18,936 nucleotides of DNA from NCBI GenBank assembly GCA_001805695.1, contig MHGT01000016.1, positions 7,209 through 26,144 on the forward strand, in the 5' to 3' direction. Under the pieces are notes generated by a model that searched no databases, had not been told where the DNA came from, and worked only from the letters and a program-made list of their open reading frames with translations. Every line of letters starts with the position of its first letter. The first letter of the stretch is position 1. The position numbers and the translations under genes are program-made. This document shows, one piece after another, positions 12,350 to 18,936 of the stretch. This DNA comes from Omnitrophica WOR_2 bacterium RIFCSPHIGHO2_02_FULL_67_20. Lineage in GTDB: Bacteria; Omnitrophota; Gorgyraeia; Aquiviventales; Aquiviventaceae.

Positions 12350-12862
12350 ATGAGCGGTGTGAAGCGGATCCTCTTCGTCTGCACCGGCAACAGCTGCCGG
12401 AGCGTCATGGCCGAAGGGGTCATGCGCCGCACGCTCCAGCGGGCGGGGATGGGGACGGTGAGTGTGGAGTCGGCCGGCGTCTTCGCAATGGAAGGGATGC
12501 CGCCGACCCGCGAGACGCTGCGGGTCCTGCAGACGATCGGGGTGGACGGCAGCACCCACCGGGCGCGCACGCTCACCCTGTCCATGGTCGAATCGGCCGA
12601 CCTCATCTTCGCGATGGAGCAGTTCCAGGCGGAGGAGATCCTCCGCCGCGCGCCCAGCGCCGCGGACAAAGTCCATCTCCTCAAGTCGCACGGGCTGCCG
12701 CGGCCGGATGCCGAAGGCAACCCGAATATCCCCGATCCCATCGGCAAACCCCTGGAGGTCTACGAAGTGTGCTTCAGCGAGATCTGTACCGCGGTGGCGC
12801 GGGTGGCGAAGGCGCTCGGCGTCCGGCCGGTATCAGATACCTCCTCCGAAGGCGCCTCGTGA
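12350..12862 (+). CDS. low-molecular-weight phosphatase (YwlE/LMW-PTP family)
   Basis: The P-loop CTGNSCRS provides the C(X)5R catalytic motif with C11 and R17, and IPDPIGKP gives the general acid D129. The family includes protein-tyrosine phosphatases and the protein-arginine phosphatase YwlE. The synteny with a TsaC/YwlC gene and rpiB favours a YwlE-like role, but YwlE has threonine where this protein has serine in the loop, so the substrate is open. The ATG directly follows the tsaC stop. The C-terminal tail (VSDTSSEGAS) is partly encoded by a GGTATCAGATACC palindrome, so it extends slightly beyond the usual end. Confidence 0.88.
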   Translation: MSGVKRILFVCTGNSCRSVMAEGVMRRTLQRAGMGTVSVESAGVFAMEGMPPTRETLRVLQTIGVDGSTHRARTLTLSMVESADLIFAMEQFQAEEILRRAPSAADKVHLLKSHGLPRPDAEGNPNIPDPIGKPLEVYEVCFSEICTAVARVAKALGVRPVSDTSSEGAS

Positions 12863-12919
12863 TGGCCGATATCAGATACCATTTTCGCAGATGATATCCA
12901 AGAAGGTATCTGATATCGG
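12829..12919. repeat. GATATCAGATACC repeat cluster across the phosphatase/rpiB junction
   Basis: One copy GGTATCAGATACC (12829-12841) is a palindrome. A second, CCGATATCAGATACC (12866-12880), is the exact reverse complement of GGTATCTGATATCGG (12905-12919), a 15-bp stem with a 24-nt loop. The loop holds the rpiB ATG (12891). The phosphatase stop lies just before the left arm. Confidence 0.92.
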
Positions 12920-13430
12920 AAAGCCCGTACGCCGAATCGCGATTGGCGCCGACCACGGCGGATTCACGCTGAAAGCGAAGCTGGTCGCGCTCCTGCGGGC
13001 GAAGGGGATCGAGGTCGCGGATCTGGGCACCCACTCGCCCGAGCACTGCGACTACCCGGCGATCGGCTCCAAGGTGGCCGCGGCGGTCGCGGGCGGCAAG
13101 TTCGACCGCGGCATCCTCCTGTGCAAGTCCGGCATCGGGATCGCCATCGCCGCCAACAAGGTTCCCGGCATCCGCGCCGCGGTCTGCGGCGACACCGTTG
13201 ACGCCGAGCGCAGCCGCGCCCACAACGACGCCAACGTCCTCGTGATGGGCGCCGAAAGGCTCAGCGGGGCCCGGGCGGCGCGCATCCTAGAGATATGGCT
13301 GGCGACGCCGTTCGAATCAGGAGGACGTCATGAGCGTCGCGTGCGGCAGATCGCGGCGATCGAACGTGCGGTATTGCAGCGGGGTAACCAGAAAAGAGCG
13401 AGGAGGGGGAAAGAGACCAGCAGCGCGTAG
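12891..13430 (+). CDS. rpiB: ribose-5-phosphate isomerase B family protein
   Basis: RpiB interconverts ribose-5-phosphate and ribulose-5-phosphate, which feeds PRPP supply. IAIGADHGGFTLK (17-29), DYPAIGSKVA (54-63), the cysteine segment GILLCKSGIGIAIAANK (74-90, C78) and RAHNDANVLVMG (109-120) fit the family. The cysteine loop is CKSGIG rather than the more common CGTGIG. ATG 12891 is chosen because it lies after the phosphatase stop; the first residues (ISKKVSDIG) are encoded by a repeat arm, and the true domain begins near residue 13. The 179 residues exceed the usual 145-150: a basic C-terminal tail (about 158-179) runs into another repeat. No Shine-Dalgarno is clear. Confidence 0.92.
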   Translation: MISKKVSDIGKPVRRIAIGADHGGFTLKAKLVALLRAKGIEVADLGTHSPEHCDYPAIGSKVAAAVAGGKFDRGILLCKSGIGIAIAANKVPGIRAAVCGDTVDAERSRAHNDANVLVMGAERLSGARAARILEIWLATPFESGGRHERRVRQIAAIERAVLQRGNQKRARRGKETSSA

Positions 13431-13477
13431 TCAGATCCTGATTCGTTCAGGGTACTGGTTACCGGTTACTGGTTTCC
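13383..13477. repeat. inverted repeat between rpiB and glyA (TACTGGT word)
   Basis: The right arm has heptads TACTGGT, TACCGGT, TACTGGT (13453-13473), then TTCC. The left arm is a single GGTAACCAG (13383-13391), the reverse complement of CTGGTTACC (13455-13463). The left arm lies in the C-terminal tail of RpiB, and the right arm ends 10 nt before glyA. Confidence 0.8.
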
Positions 13478-13486
13478 AAGATTCGC

Positions 13487-14737
<1,251 letters not shown>

Positions 14738-14980
14738 GCGCGGGGATAGGATAGGTGACAGTCACCTTGGGGACACCCATTCTGAGATGAAGAAGCGTCT
14801 CGCGGTCATTACGTACGGCTGTTCCCTCGACTCGCTCTGCGGCCGTTGCGCGGTCTTGGGGATCGATCAATCCAATGTCTAAGCTAAATGTGGAAGGGTC
14901 GTCCGGCTGTTACCTCGTCGGAGATCTCCGCCTGCGGCGTCGACTCGCGCGGGACAGAAAGTCCCAGCAAGGTGCCCCCA
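14738..14980. other. gap after glyA with a palindrome and a doubtful 31-codon frame
   Basis: About 240 bp contain the perfect palindrome GGTGACAGTCACC (14754-14766), without a T-run, so it is not a typical terminator. A short frame at 14787-14882 (MKKRLAVITYGCSLDSLCG...) has three cysteines and resembles the TYGC start of methylthiotransferases only superficially. There is no Shine-Dalgarno and the frame ends after 31 codons. It may be a gene remnant or chance. Confidence 0.4.
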
Positions 14981-15010
14981 TTGATAATGTTATCACCATA
15001 TGATAACATT
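14981..15010 (+). promoter_or_regulatory. promoter with overlapping palindromic operator for the XRE gene
   Basis: TTGATA (14981-14986), 17 bp, then TAACAT (15004-15009) form a sigma70-like promoter. The perfect inverted repeat AATGTTATCA (14986-14995) and TGATAACATT (15001-15010) spans the spacer and -10, as expected for an autoregulatory operator. The -10 ends 6 nt before the ATG at 15016, so the transcript would be almost or fully leaderless. Confidence 0.72.
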
Positions 15011-15015
15011 GTACT

Positions 15016-15366
15016 ATGCGCGTCAGGACCCGGATTACCCAGGAGGCGAGGGCGCGGGGCATGACGGCGGCTGAGCTGGCCCGCCGGCTTGGAGGCTACC
15101 GTTCCAACCTGTCCGCCATGGATGCCGGGCGGCGGGCGGCCTCGATGCGGGTGTTGGCCCGCGTGGCGGAGCTGCTCGGCTGCAGCCCAAGCGACTTGCT
15201 GTGCGTCGGCCCGCCGGCCGAGGCCGCCGTGTTTCCTCGAGCGCCATTGAATCGACGCCTTGAGGAACGAGAGGCCGCGATGCCTGACGGCACGGAGCAG
15301 GGCTGGGTGCATGCCGTCCAACTCGCCTGGAGGCGCCATTACCGAGCCGCCACGCGCGTACGATGA
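15016..15366 (+). CDS. XRE-family helix-turn-helix regulator
   Basis: A 116-residue protein with a Cro/C1-type helix-turn-helix at residues 16-62 (MTAAELARRLGGYRSNLSAM, then LARVAELLGCSPSDLL) and a less structured tail. It lies immediately after a palindromic operator and overlaps the next gene as ATGA, so the two are co-translated. This arrangement is that of an antitoxin-regulator binding its own promoter, with the nucleotidyltransferase as the effector. That role is inferred from arrangement and from known XRE/nucleotidyltransferase pairs. The tail (63-116) may bind the partner protein. Confidence 0.82.
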   Translation: MRVRTRITQEARARGMTAAELARRLGGYRSNLSAMDAGRRAASMRVLARVAELLGCSPSDLLCVGPPAEAAVFPRAPLNRRLEEREAAMPDGTEQGWVHAVQLAWRRHYRAATRVR

Positions 15367-15866
15367 CGCGCACGCCGATCCACGATCCGTATCGGGCGGT
15401 TATCCAGCGCTTCAACCGCCGGGGGGTGCGGTATGTAGTCATCGGAATGTCCGGTATCAACTACTATGCCAAGCGCCCTTCGGAAACGTTCGCGACGCTG
15501 GACTACGATATCCTTTTGGAGCCCACGCTCCGCAATGTCCGGCAGGCCGTACAGAGCCTCACGGACCTTGGGTTTACGCTTGGAACGGCGAGCGGCCGGT
15601 TGGAGCCAGAACAACTAACACAGGTCGTCCGCGACCGGCGGACGCTGATCGTGACCACCACTGAAGGCACCGTGATCGAACTGATGCTCGAGGTGTCCGG
15701 GTTCCCGTTTTCGGAACTGCTGCGTGATGCGGCGACGTTCACAGTACGTGGCGTGCCGGTGAAGGTCGGGCGACTCACCAAACTCCTGAAGTCCAAGCAG
15801 GTTGCGGACCGCCCCAAGGACCGCCAATTCCTCAAGCGCTATCAGTCCTTGTTGGAGGAGGCATAA
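15363..15866 (+). CDS. nucleotidyltransferase-like effector protein
   Basis: A 167-residue protein of the nucleotidyltransferase superfamily: strand RYVVIGMSGINYY (23-35), then LDYDILL with D47 and D49 as the metal pair. The third acidic position is E107 (VIELMLEV) rather than aspartate. The C-terminal segment (VGRLTKLLKSKQVADRPKDRQFLKRY) is typical of AbiEii-like or DUF6036-like proteins. It overlaps the regulator gene by ATGA. It is a distant relative of the nucleotidyltransferase at 3519-3977, sharing the C-terminal KxxxxRPKD/RPQDKxDL pattern. The likely role is toxin or modifying enzyme; the substrate is unknown. Confidence 0.8.
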   Translation: MTRTPIHDPYRAVIQRFNRRGVRYVVIGMSGINYYAKRPSETFATLDYDILLEPTLRNVRQAVQSLTDLGFTLGTASGRLEPEQLTQVVRDRRTLIVTTTEGTVIELMLEVSGFPFSELLRDAATFTVRGVPVKVGRLTKLLKSKQVADRPKDRQFLKRYQSLLEEA

Positions 15867-15916
15867 TCCTTCACGATGGCATCCATTAGCTCTGGGCTAA
15901 CCCCGAACCCCGAACG

Positions 15917-16055
15917 ATGATCCCACCACCTGCGCGCCCATCCCGCCTCGGCGGGATGGTGCGCTTGCACTGTTATGCTGACTGTTAGATTCCTTAGATC
16001 GCTTTTTGCGAAAGCACGGGCTGCCTACGGCAGCCCCGCGCAGGTGGTGGGATGA
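15917..16055. mobile_element. cloverleaf-like structured element upstream of nrdR (copy 2)
   Basis: The outer arms ATCCCACCACCTGCGCG (15920-15936) and CGCGCAGGTGGTGGGAT (16037-16053) pair perfectly over 17 bp, flanked by ATGA on both sides. Inner hairpins are CCATCCCGCC/GGCGGGATGG (15938-15959), GCTTT-TTGCG-AAAGC (16001-16015) and GGGCTGCC-TAC-GGCAGCCC (16018-16036). The ends match the copy in purL (5664-5751), while the inner four base pairs of the outer stem differ but stay complementary. Just before it, 15899-15914 carries CCCCGAACCCCGAA, a remnant of the word used at the purL-purF junction. Confidence 0.82.
16042..16054 (+). promoter_or_regulatory. nrdR translation start made by the element's right end
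   Basis: AGGTGGTGGG (16042-16051) directly precedes ATG 16052, and both belong to the right arm of the structured element. The purine-rich run can act as a Shine-Dalgarno only if the 17-bp outer stem is open, because the arm is sequestered when the element folds. Confidence 0.5.
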
Positions 16056-16513
16056 AGTGCCCCTTCTGTGGTCATGAGGAAGACAAGGTCGTCGATTCGC
16101 GCGGCAGCGGGGACGGGGCGTCCATCCGCCGGCGGCGCGAATGCCTCGGCTGCGGCAAGCGCTTCACGACGTACGAGCACGTCGAGGAGCAGCCGCTGAT
16201 GGTCGTCAAGAAAGACGGCCGCCGCGAGCCCTTCGACCGGCACAAGCTGCTGGCCGGGCTGGTGAAGGCGTGCGAGAAGCGGCCGGTGAGCATGGACGAC
16301 CTCGAGCGGCTGGTGGACGAGCTGGAGCGCGAGCTCTCCCAGCACTTCGAGCGCGAGGTGCCCTCCCGCGAGGTGGGCGAGCGCGTCATGAAGAAGCTCC
16401 ACGCGCTGGACCCGGTGGCCTACGTGCGGTTCGCGTCCGTCTACCGGGAGTTCAAGGACGTCGAGCAGTTCATGCGCGAGCTCAAAGACTTGCTTGCGCA
16501 AAAGGCCCGCTAG
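16052..16513 (+). CDS. nrdR: transcriptional repressor NrdR
   Basis: NrdR represses ribonucleotide reductase genes in response to the ATP/dATP state. The N-terminal zinc ribbon has CPFC (3-6) and CLGC (31-34), the linking RRRREC is conserved, and an ATP-cone domain (about 46-136) follows with VVKKDGRREPFDRHKLLAGL and VGERVMKKLHALDPVAYVRFASVYREF. The 153 residues are normal. ATG 16052 gives MKCPFCGHEEDKVVDSR, the invariant start. The start codon lies in the end of the structured element. Proximity to glyA is common for nrdR. I did not find convincing NrdR boxes in the window. Confidence 0.96.
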   Translation: MKCPFCGHEEDKVVDSRGSGDGASIRRRRECLGCGKRFTTYEHVEEQPLMVVKKDGRREPFDRHKLLAGLVKACEKRPVSMDDLERLVDELERELSQHFEREVPSREVGERVMKKLHALDPVAYVRFASVYREFKDVEQFMRELKDLLAQKAR

Positions 16514-16525
16514 AGTTCAATATTA

Positions 16526-16609
16526 GGACGCAGATAACCGCAGATTGCTGCGCAGATGACCGCCGATCTGCGGCAATCTGCGTTCTTGAATCAGCGGTAA
16601 TCTGCGTCC
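16526..16609. repeat. inverted repeat after nrdR (CGCAGAT word)
   Basis: GGACGCAGATAACCGC (16526-16541) and GCGGTAATCTGCGTCC (16594-16609) pair at 15 of 16 positions. Further CGCAGAT/ATCTGCG copies lie inside, spaced 9-12 nt rather than 7. T-rich sequence (TCTCTTGTTTTCTTT) follows, so the hairpin may also end nrdR transcription. Confidence 0.85.
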
Positions 16610-16676
16610 TCTCTTGTTTTCTTTCCGGCACATCAGGCACACTTACCGTAGGACCGAAAAGGCAAACCTCCTCGCC

Positions 16677-16719
16677 GGCGTGCTGTGGCGGGGACCCGCC
16701 AGGTAGGGTGGTGGGCGCC
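16677..16719. repeat. 43-nt insertion in the first hairpin of the riboswitch
   Basis: The segment starts GGCG and ends CGCC, is flanked by a CGCC copy on the left (16673-16676), and contains the hairpin TGGCGGG-GA-CCCGCCA (16686-16701). Its end carries GGTGGTGGG, also found at the right end of the structured elements, which may be coincidence. Confidence 0.5.
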
Positions 16720-16759
16720 GCAAGGCGGGGACGCAAAGCCGCGGGCCTTACCGCCGTGT

Positions 16760-16780
16760 AACGTTGAACGTTAAACGTTG
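16760..16780. repeat. heptad repeat (AACGTTG/A)x3 in the riboswitch P2 loop
   Basis: AACGTTG, AACGTTA, AACGTTG are exactly 21 nt, sitting in the loop closed by CCGCCGTG and CACGCGG. The AACGTT core is palindromic, so the units can pair with one another. Confidence 0.85.
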
Positions 16781-16797
16781 CACGCGGTTGGTAGCCG

Positions 16798-16834
16798 GGC
16801 TGCCGAAGCGATGGCTTCAGCAGCCTGTTTTGTT
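16798..16834 (+). terminator. intrinsic terminator of the riboswitch
   Basis: The stem is GGCTGC (16798-16803) with GCAGCC (16820-16825), and GAAGC (16805-16809) with GCTTC (16814-16818), around the loop GATG. TGTTTTGTT follows. The 5' strand overlaps the 3' end of the aptamer, so ligand-bound aptamer and terminator compete. This fits ligand-dependent read-through into the receiver gene. Confidence 0.82.
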
Positions 16835-16868
16835 GCGCGGTGGCAGCGGCCAGGAGGGCGTGCAGACG

Positions 16869-17225
16869 ATGCGGCGGATGTTGATCGTGGAAGACGAGCG
16901 GGACATCTGCGAGTGTCTGGGGGACTTTTTCACCGCGAAGGGATTCGCGGTCGCCTCGGCGTTCAGCGGGGAGGAAGCGCTGGATCAGTTGGACGCGGGG
17001 CCGGTGGACGTGATCCTGCTCGACATCCTCCTGCCCGGCATCTCGGGGATGGAAGTGCTCCGCCGCGCTAAGGAGAAGTACCCCTGCGCGACCGTCGTCA
17101 TGGTGACCTCGCTGGACCAGCTGGACTTGCGCCAGGAAGCTCACCGCTGCGGCGCCACCGGCTACGTCACGAAACCGTTCGACTTCTCGCCCGCCACCTG
17201 GTCTGTCGTCTTCTCGGCGCCCTGA
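16869..17225 (+). CDS. stand-alone response-regulator receiver protein
   Basis: A 118-residue CheY-like receiver: acidic pair E8/D9 (VEDE), phospho-acceptor D52 (ILLDILLPG), the T80/S81 switch position (MVTS) and K102 (TKPF). No output domain follows, so it would act by protein contact or phosphorelay. ATG 16869 is chosen because AGGAGGG lies 10 nt upstream and the protein then starts directly with the first strand; the frame is open upstream but that part is riboswitch. The last helix is unusual (FDFSPATWSVVFSAP), ending before the usual leucine-rich helix, and may be altered. Expression is expected to depend on the upstream riboswitch. Confidence 0.88.
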   Translation: MRRMLIVEDERDICECLGDFFTAKGFAVASAFSGEEALDQLDAGPVDVILLDILLPGISGMEVLRRAKEKYPCATVVMVTSLDQLDLRQEAHRCGATGYVTKPFDFSPATWSVVFSAP

Positions 17226-17240
17226 CGGCCATCATTCCAG

Positions 17241-17311
17241 ATCGCTGAAGGACGCTGATATCGACGCTGATTCACGCCGATCTTCAGCGTTGATCAGCGT
17301 TCATCAGCGAT
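17241..17311. repeat. inverted repeat between convergent genes (CGCTGAT word)
   Basis: The left arm has CGCTGA units at 17243, 17253 and 17265. The right arm has TCAGCG units (17284-17310). It lies between the receiver gene and the end of the minus-strand PpiD-like gene, whose final codons (ADER) and stop are inside the right arm. It could serve as a two-way terminator, though no long T-run is present. Confidence 0.85.
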
Positions 17312-18892
17312 CCCATCCACGAAGCTCGTGAGCTTGGCCCGCCCCCGCACCTCTTGCAGCCACTCGCCGAACCGCTCCTCCTGGCGTCGGGTGAGTGTCT
17401 CGCTCCGCAAGGCAGGCTCCTCCTGGGCGAATGCGGCCTCGTCTGGCGGGAGGTACTCCTCGGGGCGAAGCACGGCGAAGCCCCGGGCCGTCTCCAGCAC
17501 CGGGGTCAGTTGGCCGAGCGGGGCGGCAAACGCCGTCTCGTTCACCGCGCGCTCGTAGCCGAGGGGATCGATGGGCTGCGTGCGGCCGAACCGGGCGCGC
17601 GTTACGGACACCCCGTCCGCCAGGACCGCCTCCTCGAACCGCACTCCGTATGCGATCCGCGCCTGCAGCTTGGCGAGAACCACCTCGGCCGCCTGCCTGG
17701 CTGAGCCGCGGGCGCGCTCGCGGATGAGGCGCTCCCGGATGGCATCGCGGACCTCCTCCAGCGGCGGCACCGTCGCCGGAATGCGTCGCGTGACTCGCGC
17801 GATGTAGACGCCGGCGGTCGTCCGCACGACCTCGCTCATGTTGCCTTCGTCGAGCTCGGCCACCGCTTGAAGGAGTGCTGGGTCCGGGCCGCCCGGCGCT
17901 GGCGAGCGTGGGTTAAGCGGGCCGGCGGTCTGTTTCGTCAGGCCGCGGGCGGTTGCGATCTCGTCGAACGGCCGCTTGGCCTCCAGGTCCTCTTCGAGGT
18001 CCAGCCCGCGCTCGGTGAGCTGCTTGCGCACCCGCTCGCTGGTGAGCGATTGGCGGACCGGTTCACGCGCTTCCTCGAACGGCTTGGGCGTGCCGTCTGC
18101 GGCCAGGAACTCGTCCTGGCGCGCCTCGTAGTGGCCCTGCAGGTCCTCATCCGTCAGGCTGACGGCGCCGGCCAGCGATTCGCGGCTGATCCCGGCGTAC
18201 TCGAACGCCACCTGCTCGGGCCGCCGGACTTCGTCCGGCCGCGCCTCGTAGCGCGCGCGCACGTCGTCCTCCGTCACCGTCTTGGCGGCCCCGTCAATAA
18301 ACGAGCCGGGCTCCATGACGATGACCGAGGCGGCGAGCTGCTCGTGCGCGCGGACGAACGCCGCCCGGACGTCCTCGTCCGTCACCGTGACCTCGCTGCG
18401 GACCGCATCGCGGAGTTTCTCCATGAGCAGGTCGCCGCGCAGCCACTCCTCGAACAGCTGGGGCGTGAGGCCGGAGGCGCGCAGGAAGAGGTGGTACCGC
18501 TCGGCCACGAACCGGCCGTCCTTCTGGAAATCGGGGAACCCCTGGATGGCTGAGGCCAGCTCCAGGTCGTCCACGCGCAGGCCGCGGCGCTTCGCCTCCT
18601 CCAGGAGCATCAGCCGCTCCCACGCGGCTTGATTCACCATCGGCTCGAGGACATCGAACGGCATCTGGCCCGCCACGGTCTGCAGCTTGAAGCGGATCCA
18701 GCGCTGCTCCCGCTGGAAGACCTCCCACGGCACGCTCTTGCCGAAGAGTGTTCCGGCGGTGCCGCCTTCGCCTTTCGCGGGTGTTCTGATGGAGGCGTGG
18801 AAGAAGAAGATGAAGGGCAGGATGAGGACGGCGGCGATCAGCCAACTGGTGCGGCGGCGCGCGGCTTGCGAAAGGAAGAGGCGTCGGAACAT
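17294..18892 (-). CDS. membrane-anchored PpiD/SurA-like chaperone
   Basis: A 532-residue protein with an N-terminal arginine-rich segment and one membrane helix (about 16-32, SWLIAAVLILPFIFFF), so most of it lies outside the cytoplasmic membrane. A SurA-N-like region follows (about 49-190, GKSVPWEVFQREQ... then VTVTDEDVRAAF repeated as TVTEDDVRARYEARPDEV). A parvulin-like part is recognisable only at its end (LDEGNMSEVVRTTAGVYIARVTRRI); the usual AxHIL start of the isomerase domain is not obvious, so catalytic activity is doubtful and a chaperone role is more likely. It is convergent with the receiver gene and has its own promoter. Confidence 0.85.
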   Translation of the reverse strand: MFRRLFLSQAARRRTSWLIAAVLILPFIFFFHASIRTPAKGEGGTAGTLFGKSVPWEVFQREQRWIRFKLQTVAGQMPFDVLEPMVNQAAWERLMLLEEAKRRGLRVDDLELASAIQGFPDFQKDGRFVAERYHLFLRASGLTPQLFEEWLRGDLLMEKLRDAVRSEVTVTDEDVRAAFVRAHEQLAASVIVMEPGSFIDGAAKTVTEDDVRARYEARPDEVRRPEQVAFEYAGISRESLAGAVSLTDEDLQGHYEARQDEFLAADGTPKPFEEAREPVRQSLTSERVRKQLTERGLDLEEDLEAKRPFDEIATARGLTKQTAGPLNPRSPAPGGPDPALLQAVAELDEGNMSEVVRTTAGVYIARVTRRIPATVPPLEEVRDAIRERLIRERARGSARQAAEVVLAKLQARIAYGVRFEEAVLADGVSVTRARFGRTQPIDPLGYERAVNETAFAAPLGQLTPVLETARGFAVLRPEEYLPPDEAAFAQEEPALRSETLTRRQEERFGEWLQEVRGRAKLTSFVDGIADER

Positions 18893-18901
18893 CGCGCGCG
18901 T

Positions 18902-18930
18902 ATTGTACGCGCCCTGTGGACGCGTGGCAA
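18902..18930 (-). promoter_or_regulatory. promoter of the PpiD-like gene
   Basis: On the minus strand TTGCCA (18930-18925), exactly 17 bp, then TACAAT (18907-18902). The ATG lies 9 nt after the -10, so the RNA would have a leader of only a few bases. No Shine-Dalgarno fits in this space. Confidence 0.72.
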
Positions 18931-18936
18931 GCGCGC

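Larger units (their letters stand above)
16651..16803 (+). ncRNA. GEMM-I-type cyclic-dinucleotide riboswitch, interrupted
   Basis: Conserved GEMM-I pieces appear in order: GGCAAACC (16661-16668), the GNRA loop GCAA (16720-16723), GGGACGCAAAGCC (16728-16740), GGGCC, and GGTAGCCGGGCTGCCGAAG at the 3' side, followed by a terminator and a response-regulator gene. The class senses c-di-GMP, or cGAMP in a variant; I cannot assign the ligand securely. Two departures are seen. Removing 16677-16719 would restore a simple hairpin CTCGCC-GCAA-GGCGGG. The loop of the second hairpin (CCGCCGTG...CACGCGG) holds three heptads AACGTTG/A (16760-16780). Pairing of the basal P1 stem is unclear. Confidence 0.78.

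Noticed and set aside
9380..12691. A very long open frame of about 1100 codons on the minus strand
   Set aside because: It lies opposite purM, purD, purE, tsaC and the phosphatase gene, all with clear family motifs. Its composition is the Arg/His/Asp-rich pattern of a GC-rich antisense shadow. The same holds for minus-strand frames at 391-1761 and 6540-8678.
14754..14766. Terminator after glyA
   Set aside because: The GGTGACAGTCACC stem is short with a single-base centre and is followed by TTGGGG, not by a T-run.
15917..16055. A tRNA or tRNA-like gene suggested by the cloverleaf
   Set aside because: The outer stem is 17 bp, the arms do not match the T and D arms, there is no GTTCGA-type T loop, and the size is 139 nt.

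Overview
The window is a GC-rich stretch of bacterial chromosome. It carries an almost complete de novo purine operon, a tRNA-modification/pentose/glycine block, nrdR and a cyclic-dinucleotide riboswitch. A lipobox protein and a membrane-anchored PpiD-like chaperone suggest a Gram-negative-type envelope. Dispersed repeats inside conserved genes and two nucleotidyltransferase modules resemble uncultured, metagenome-derived phyla. I cannot name the phylum from the sequence alone.

Layout. A partial unknown gene (2-268) is followed by a good sigma70-type promoter (333-361) and the plus-strand run purB, a PEGA lipoprotein, purC, purS, a small protein/nucleotidyltransferase pair, purQ, purL, purF, purM, purD and purE (502-11720). 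Without an obvious break it continues into a TsaC/YwlC-type threonylcarbamoyl-AMP synthase, a low-molecular-weight phosphatase, rpiB and glyA (to 14737). That last block resembles the ywlC-ywlE-ywlF-glyA order of Bacillus. A XRE regulator/nucleotidyltransferase pair with its own promoter-operator follows, then nrdR, a GEMM-I-type riboswitch with an intrinsic terminator, a stand-alone receiver protein, and, convergently on the minus strand, the PpiD-like gene (17294-18892).

Function. PurF, PurD, PurSQL, PurM, PurE, PurC and PurB carry most steps from PRPP to AICAR. GlyA supplies glycine and one-carbon units. No GAR transformylase, PurK or PurH is visible here.

The unusual layer is repeats. 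At least eight loci carry tandem words of exactly 7 nt, usually as an inverted pair, but the word differs at each locus. They lie at gene junctions, at protein ends and in loops, and stay in frame when inside genes: PurL alone carries about 110 extra residues in five blocks. A second class is a cloverleaf-like element with conserved ends (ATGATCCCACCACC...GGTGGTGGGATGA), once in frame inside purL and once directly upstream of nrdR, where it supplies the start codon. The riboswitch also appears to be interrupted twice, with a heptad repeat in one hairpin and a separate hairpin insertion in the other.
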